A stretch of 64,000 bases of DNA. Source: Kosmotoga olearia TBF 19.5.1. GTDB taxonomy: Bacteria > Thermotogota > Thermotogae > Petrotogales > Kosmotogaceae. Below the pieces are notes generated by a model. That model saw only the letters and a program-made list of their open reading frames with translations, searched no databases and was not told the DNA's origin. The stretch lies in contig NC_012785.1 of the NCBI RefSeq assembly GCF_000023325.1, positions 806,001 to 870,000 of the forward strand, read 5' to 3'. Positions 60,551 to 64,000 of this stretch are shown here, piece by piece. Each line of letters begins with the position of its first letter. The first letter of the stretch is position 1. Made by a program: the position numbers and the translations under genes.

Positions 60551-61386
60551 TAAACTCCGTGATAATCGTTCAGCTAAAAGGTATATACGATTCTTTGAGT
60601 GAATCAGAAAGGCGTGTTGCTAAGTATATTATTGAGAGGCCGGACGATGTTATACATTACACTATAACAGAGCTGGCAAAGTTTTCTCATTCCAGTGAAG
60701 CTACTGTATACCGATTGGTTAAAAAGTTAGGGTTTAGTGGATACCAGAGCTTTAAGATATCTCTTGCTAGAGAGTTGAGCATACCCCAGGAAGTAATAGA
60801 AGAAGGTAGCGAAGGTAGTTACCAAAACTTTGTAGAAAGAATCGTTCAGGAAAACATATCACTGGCAAAAGAAACCATGGCTGTTCTGGATCTTGATGCG
60901 TTGAAAAAAGCTGTGGAACTGATAATTAACGCCAGGAGGTTGGTCTTTTTTGGTGTTGGTAGATCTGCCGTGGTAGCTCAAAGTGGAAGTTTTAATTTTG
61001 CTTTGCTGGGTTTTTCCAGCACTCATTACATCGATCCGCATGCTCAGGTTATGGTTGCCTCTGGTTTAACGAATGAAGACGTTGTTGTTGGAATCTCACA
61101 CACAGGAACGATAAGAGATACTGTGAAATCTGTGCAGGTAGCCCATGCAGCGGGGGCGAAAACAATCGTCATAACCTCCGGTATAAACTCCCCGATAACG
61201 GAGGTAGGAGATGTGGTTCTCTACACTGCGGCCGGGAAACCATCAACAAGCGAATTCACTGTCAGCAGGATCGGTGAATTTCTGATTCTTGATATCCTTT
61301 ACAAAACAGTTGTAGCACGCATGAGCGAACGTCTCAGTAAGCATTTCGACAAACTGGAAGAAATATTGAAACCAAAAAGGTTCTAA
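60544..61386 (+). CDS. RpiR/MurR family transcription regulator
   Basis: A 280-aa protein with an N-terminal HTH_6 domain (LSESERRVAKYIIERPDDVI, SSEATVYRLVKKLGFSGYQSFK) and a C-terminal SIS sugar-phosphate domain (residues 120-260; FFGVGRSAVVAQ, GISHTGTIRDTV). Such proteins respond to phosphosugars. It overlaps the end of the glycosyltransferase gene; a GTG at 60559 is an alternative start. It probably controls this operon. Confidence 0.92.
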   Translation: MVINSVIIVQLKGIYDSLSESERRVAKYIIERPDDVIHYTITELAKFSHSSEATVYRLVKKLGFSGYQSFKISLARELSIPQEVIEEGSEGSYQNFVERIVQENISLAKETMAVLDLDALKKAVELIINARRLVFFGVGRSAVVAQSGSFNFALLGFSSTHYIDPHAQVMVASGLTNEDVVVGISHTGTIRDTVKSVQVAHAAGAKTIVITSGINSPITEVGDVVLYTAAGKPSTSEFTVSRIGEFLILDILYKTVVARMSERLSKHFDKLEEILKPKRF

Positions 61387-61390
61387 TCTC

Positions 61391-62047
61391 TCATTTTCTG
61401 GGACCGAAAAGGATTGTTCCAAGCCTTATCATATTTGCGCCTTCTTTAATGGCTATTTTATATGAATCTGACATACCCATAGATAACCATTTCATCTCGA
61501 CTCCCGGTAGTTTTTCTCTGGAAAGGTTCTCAAACAGCTCACGGGTCAAACTGAAGTAAGGGCGAAGTTCTTCTGGAGCGTCAACAACAGGCCCCATCGT
61601 CATCAAGCCTTCGATTCTAATGTTTTCAAGTTTAGAGATCTCTTCGACTAACCGAAAAACATCTTCGGGAAGAACTCCTGCTTTTTGTTCTTCTCTGCCA
61701 CTGTTGACCTCTATCAGAACCGGCATGACTTTGCCGAATTGTGCAGCACGCTTGTTGATTTCATTTGCTATCTTTACTGAATCAACAGTCTGTATCATGT
61801 CGAAAATCTGTACAGCTTTTTTCACTTTATTTTTTTGGAGATGACCTATCATGTGCCATTGTGCTTTTTTCCCCACCGCTTCAAAAGCTTTCTGTGCTTC
61901 CTGCACATAGTTTTCACCGATTATTTCTATTCCAGCCTCTATTGCTTCTAATATTTCCTCTGGTGTTCGGGTTTTAGCTGCAGCAACGACGGTAACATAA
62001 TCCGGTATCTCAGAAAGAATCTTCTTAATGTTCTCCTTTATTCCCAT
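61391..62047 (-). CDS. PLP homeostasis protein (YggS/PLPBP family)
   Basis: A 218-aa single-domain (beta/alpha)8 PLP-binding protein of the alanine racemase N-terminal fold. Lys in VTVVAAAKTRTPEE binds PLP; HMIGHLQKNKVKK, MSMGMSDSYKIAIKEGANMIRLGTILFG are hallmark stretches. It keeps free PLP low rather than acting as a racemase. Start is the ATG after GGAGGTGTTTTA. It converges with the RpiR gene with only four bases between stops. Confidence 0.94.
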   Translation of the reverse strand: MGIKENIKKILSEIPDYVTVVAAAKTRTPEEILEAIEAGIEIIGENYVQEAQKAFEAVGKKAQWHMIGHLQKNKVKKAVQIFDMIQTVDSVKIANEINKRAAQFGKVMPVLIEVNSGREEQKAGVLPEDVFRLVEEISKLENIRIEGLMTMGPVVDAPEELRPYFSLTRELFENLSREKLPGVEMKWLSMGMSDSYKIAIKEGANMIRLGTILFGPRK

Positions 62048-62239
62048 TAAAACACCTCCATAAAAATTATAGCGCAATCAGTAGGGACGTTTTACAAAAT
62101 AACCGAATTTTCTATTAATTGGTGGTTCGCTATCCTGATGATATAATTTTGAAAACCCAATTCAGATAATAGACCTTTCCATTCCAAAACCATTCAACAG
62201 AAGTGAAATACTGTCTATAGCTGGTAGAGGGGGGAGAGA

Positions 62240-62779
62240 ATGCTTGAGGGAAAATCTGTCAGGCTAAGGGCTTACAGAAAAGAAGATGTTGAATTAGCAT
62301 GGAAGTACATCAACGATCCTGAAGTGAAAAGTTATTTGGTTCCAGGAATACCCTTTCCCATGACTCTGGAAGAAGAGTACAAATGGTATGAAAACTTGAG
62401 TTCTTCGAAGGATACCTATAACTTCGCCATAGAAAGGATAGAGGATGGTCAGTATATAGGTGGCTGCGGAATCAACGAAGTCAACTGGAAGAACAGCTAC
62501 GCTTACGTCGGGATCTTTCTGGGTAAACCTTACTGGTCTAAGGGTTACGGTACAGAAGCCATGAAATTGCTGCTCAGATTCATTTTTGAAGAGATGAACC
62601 TTAATAAAGTGCTCTTAAATGTCTATTCCTTCAACGAGCGCGCTATAAGAAGCTATGAAAAATGCGGGTTCGTAGTAGAAGGCCGTTTGAGAGAGCAGAT
62701 TTTTAGAAAAGGAAAATACTACGACGAAATAATTATGGGGATTTTAAGGCGAGAATTTCTAAGAACTATCTCTGATTAA
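62240..62779 (+). CDS. GNAT family N-acetyltransferase
   Basis: A 179-aa protein of the RimJ/RimL-like Acetyltransf_3 group: LEGKSVRLRAYRKEDVELAWKY at the start, the acetyl-CoA loop KGYGTEAMKLLLRFIFEEM and NERAIRSYEKCGFVVEGRLREQIF. ATG after GGGGGGAGAGA. Substrate (protein N-terminus, antibiotic or polyamine) is not evident. Confidence 0.9.
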   Translation: MLEGKSVRLRAYRKEDVELAWKYINDPEVKSYLVPGIPFPMTLEEEYKWYENLSSSKDTYNFAIERIEDGQYIGGCGINEVNWKNSYAYVGIFLGKPYWSKGYGTEAMKLLLRFIFEEMNLNKVLLNVYSFNERAIRSYEKCGFVVEGRLREQIFRKGKYYDEIIMGILRREFLRTISD

Positions 62780-62800
62780 CAAATAGGAGGTGTCGCCCAA

Positions 62801-63466
62801 TTGAAAGTATTTCTGGTAGTTTCCCTTCTATTACTTTCAATAAGCATATTTGCTTTGAACAAACCTATAGCTCTACTTTTAAACGACGGAGACTATCTAA
62901 ATACTACCTCTCTCATAGAAAAAGCACTTAAAGATCTCAAAGTTGATTACAAGCTTTACAGAACTTTTCTCGGAGAATTCCCGGAAAAAGGAAGTTATTC
63001 GGGCATAATTTTGAGCGGTGGAAGTGATATGAGCGCTTTTTTTAATAATGATGGAAGCGCGAAAGAAACGGTAAAACTAATAACGGAAAGCAATGTCCCT
63101 GTTCTGGGGATATGTATGGGACACCAGCTAATTGGTAAGATCTACGGAGCATCTCTAATCTATCTCGAAGAACGCGGCTGGATTGAGGTAAAAGAACTGA
63201 AAGATAACGTTCTTTTCACAGGCTTACCGGAAGTCTTCAATGTCTGGGAAAATCACATGTATACTCTCAATAAAGTTCCCGAAGATTTCGAACTCCTCGC
63301 TATCGGTGAATCCGGTTCCATTCAAGTGATAAAACACCGTGAAAAGCCAATTTACGGCGTTCAATTTCACCCGGAAAAGGGCGACAACAAGAAATTTAAT
63401 CATGGTTTCATGGTGCTTTTGAATTTCATCACTCTGGTGGAATACTATGACTCTAAGTCTTATTAA
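62801..63466 (+). CDS. Class I glutamine amidotransferase with signal peptide
   Basis: A 221-aa protein with the class I triad: Cys in GICMGHQLIG, His and Glu in GVQFHPEKG. The start is TTG behind GGAGGTGTCGCCC and opens with a hydrophobic signal-like stretch (KVFLVVSLLLLSISIFALN), unusual for a cytoplasmic amidotransferase. An exported peptidase or gamma-glutamyl hydrolase-like role is possible. It precedes the pyroglutamyl peptidase gene by 26 bp, so both may act on glutamyl or pyroglutamyl peptides. Confidence 0.8.
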   Translation: MKVFLVVSLLLLSISIFALNKPIALLLNDGDYLNTTSLIEKALKDLKVDYKLYRTFLGEFPEKGSYSGIILSGGSDMSAFFNNDGSAKETVKLITESNVPVLGICMGHQLIGKIYGASLIYLEERGWIEVKELKDNVLFTGLPEVFNVWENHMYTLNKVPEDFELLAIGESGSIQVIKHREKPIYGVQFHPEKGDNKKFNHGFMVLLNFITLVEYYDSKSY

Positions 63467-63492
63467 AGTTGTAATTTCGTGGAGGTGATAAG

Positions 63493-64000
63493 GTGATACT
63501 GCTCAGTCATTTCGATGCTTTCGGTGAAGATAGAGAAAACTCCACAGAAATACTGTTAAGTACCTTTAAAACCCGGAACAATGTACAAGTCGTCAAACTC
63601 CCTACTGTTTTCAGAAAAAGTGGTGAGATACTTATAAAAGAAATCGAAAAGACTAAACCTTCTGCAGTGGTCATGCTGGGACAAGCCGGTGGTAGAACGG
63701 CTGTAACCCCGGAAAAAGTGGCTATAAACATTATGGATGCAAGGATAAAAGATAATGAAGGAAACAAACCCTGTGATGAGCCTGTGGTTGAAGGTGGACC
63801 AACCGCTTACTTTTCCACTCTTCCTGTAAGAGAAATAACTGAAAAACTCAGGAAAAACGGAATTCCCGCTGCTATTTCCTACACAGCGGGGACTTTTGTA
63901 TGCAACAGCCTTTTCTACCAGATTATGCATTACCTATCTGAAAATGATTTAAGTATAAGAGCTGGATTTATTCATTTTCCGTATCTTCATCGGCAGGTAG
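63493..64000 (+). CDS. pcp: Pyroglutamyl-peptidase I, partial (runs off window)
   Basis: GTG after GGAGGTGATAAG opens a frame still open at the window end (169 codons). It has the C15 peptidase marks: ILLSHFDAFGED (usually TGF.PF), GQAGGRTAVTPEKVAINI holding the catalytic Glu region, catalytic Cys in AGTFVCNSLFYQ, and the His region FIHFPYLH. The enzyme removes N-terminal pyroglutamate from peptides in the cytoplasm. The last 30-40 residues lie outside. Confidence 0.92.
   Translation, partial: MILLSHFDAFGEDRENSTEILLSTFKTRNNVQVVKLPTVFRKSGEILIKEIEKTKPSAVVMLGQAGGRTAVTPEKVAINIMDARIKDNEGNKPCDEPVVEGGPTAYFSTLPVREITEKLRKNGIPAAISYTAGTFVCNSLFYQIMHYLSENDLSIRAGFIHFPYLHRQV

Overview
The window looks like a chromosomal segment of a member of the Thermotogota, most likely Kosmotoga-like. 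This is inferred from the AT-rich genes with strong GGAGG ribosome sites, the pdxS/pdxT pair, a glucosylglycerate-synthase-type glycosyltransferase, a DUF2089 operon and sugar ABC genes. No rRNA, tRNA, CRISPR array or phage gene was seen. The left three quarters (about 1.5-47.3 kb) is a highly rearranged accessory island. The right quarter (about 47.7-64 kb) is ordinary metabolic chromosome.

Island, peptide-modification part (1.5-28 kb, nearly all on the minus strand). There are three radical SAM/SPASM peptide maturases (9.5, 16.2 and 17.7 kb). Three short Cys-containing precursor peptides lie too small for ordinary gene calling: 34 aa at 11043-11147, 54 aa at 20434-20598 and 57 aa at 22165-22338. 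The last two share a near-identical N-terminal leader and have different Cys-rich tails. With them are four long signal-peptide-bearing S41 peptidase genes (one frameshifted), full-size ABC exporters without a peptidase domain, and several ATPase/ABC-2 permease pairs that could give export or self-immunity. A secreted 16-Cys protein and a secreted beta-helix protein follow. I read this as a multi-product ribosomal peptide (RiPP) factory.

Island, regulator part (11.5-12.3 kb and 27.9-47.3 kb). Five copies of a large TPR plus helix-turn-helix regulator are present, some intact and some broken. Three of them stand divergent to a tiny gene for a signal-peptide-bearing 42-51 aa peptide. The other two stand divergent to an MFS transporter. 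The three peptide genes share one promoter plan: TNCAGAA direct repeats, 9-10 bp, a TTGAAA/TTGACT -35, 16 bp and a -10. The same plan, with one half-site, occurs on a repeat of about 230 bp placed upstream of four ABC genes. This suggests a peptide pheromone and receptor circuit (RRNPP-like, but with the HTH after the TPR part) that controls the peptide factory.

The island has been shuffled heavily. It holds one IS256-family and two IS3-family elements plus remnants, a 3288-bp direct duplication, a duplicated 1.35-kb ABC cassette, S41 genes with exchanged cores, and regulators with exchanged C-terminal halves.

Right part. A class II glutamine amidotransferase is followed by pdxT-pdxS-nicotinate phosphoribosyltransferase-nicotinamidase. 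The nicotinamidase can only start at a non-canonical AUU or AUC. Next come a DUF2089/SHOCT/DUF4097/LiaF-like envelope operon and a sugar ABC transporter operon that also holds the glycosyltransferase and an RpiR regulator. A YggS-type PLP protein, a GNAT acetyltransferase, an exported class I amidotransferase and the start of a pyroglutamyl peptidase complete it. Spacers at 47.3-47.5, 48.7-48.8 and 55.3-55.5 kb carry arrays of 21-bp units, each a small hairpin whose stem sequence changes from unit to unit while pairing is kept.
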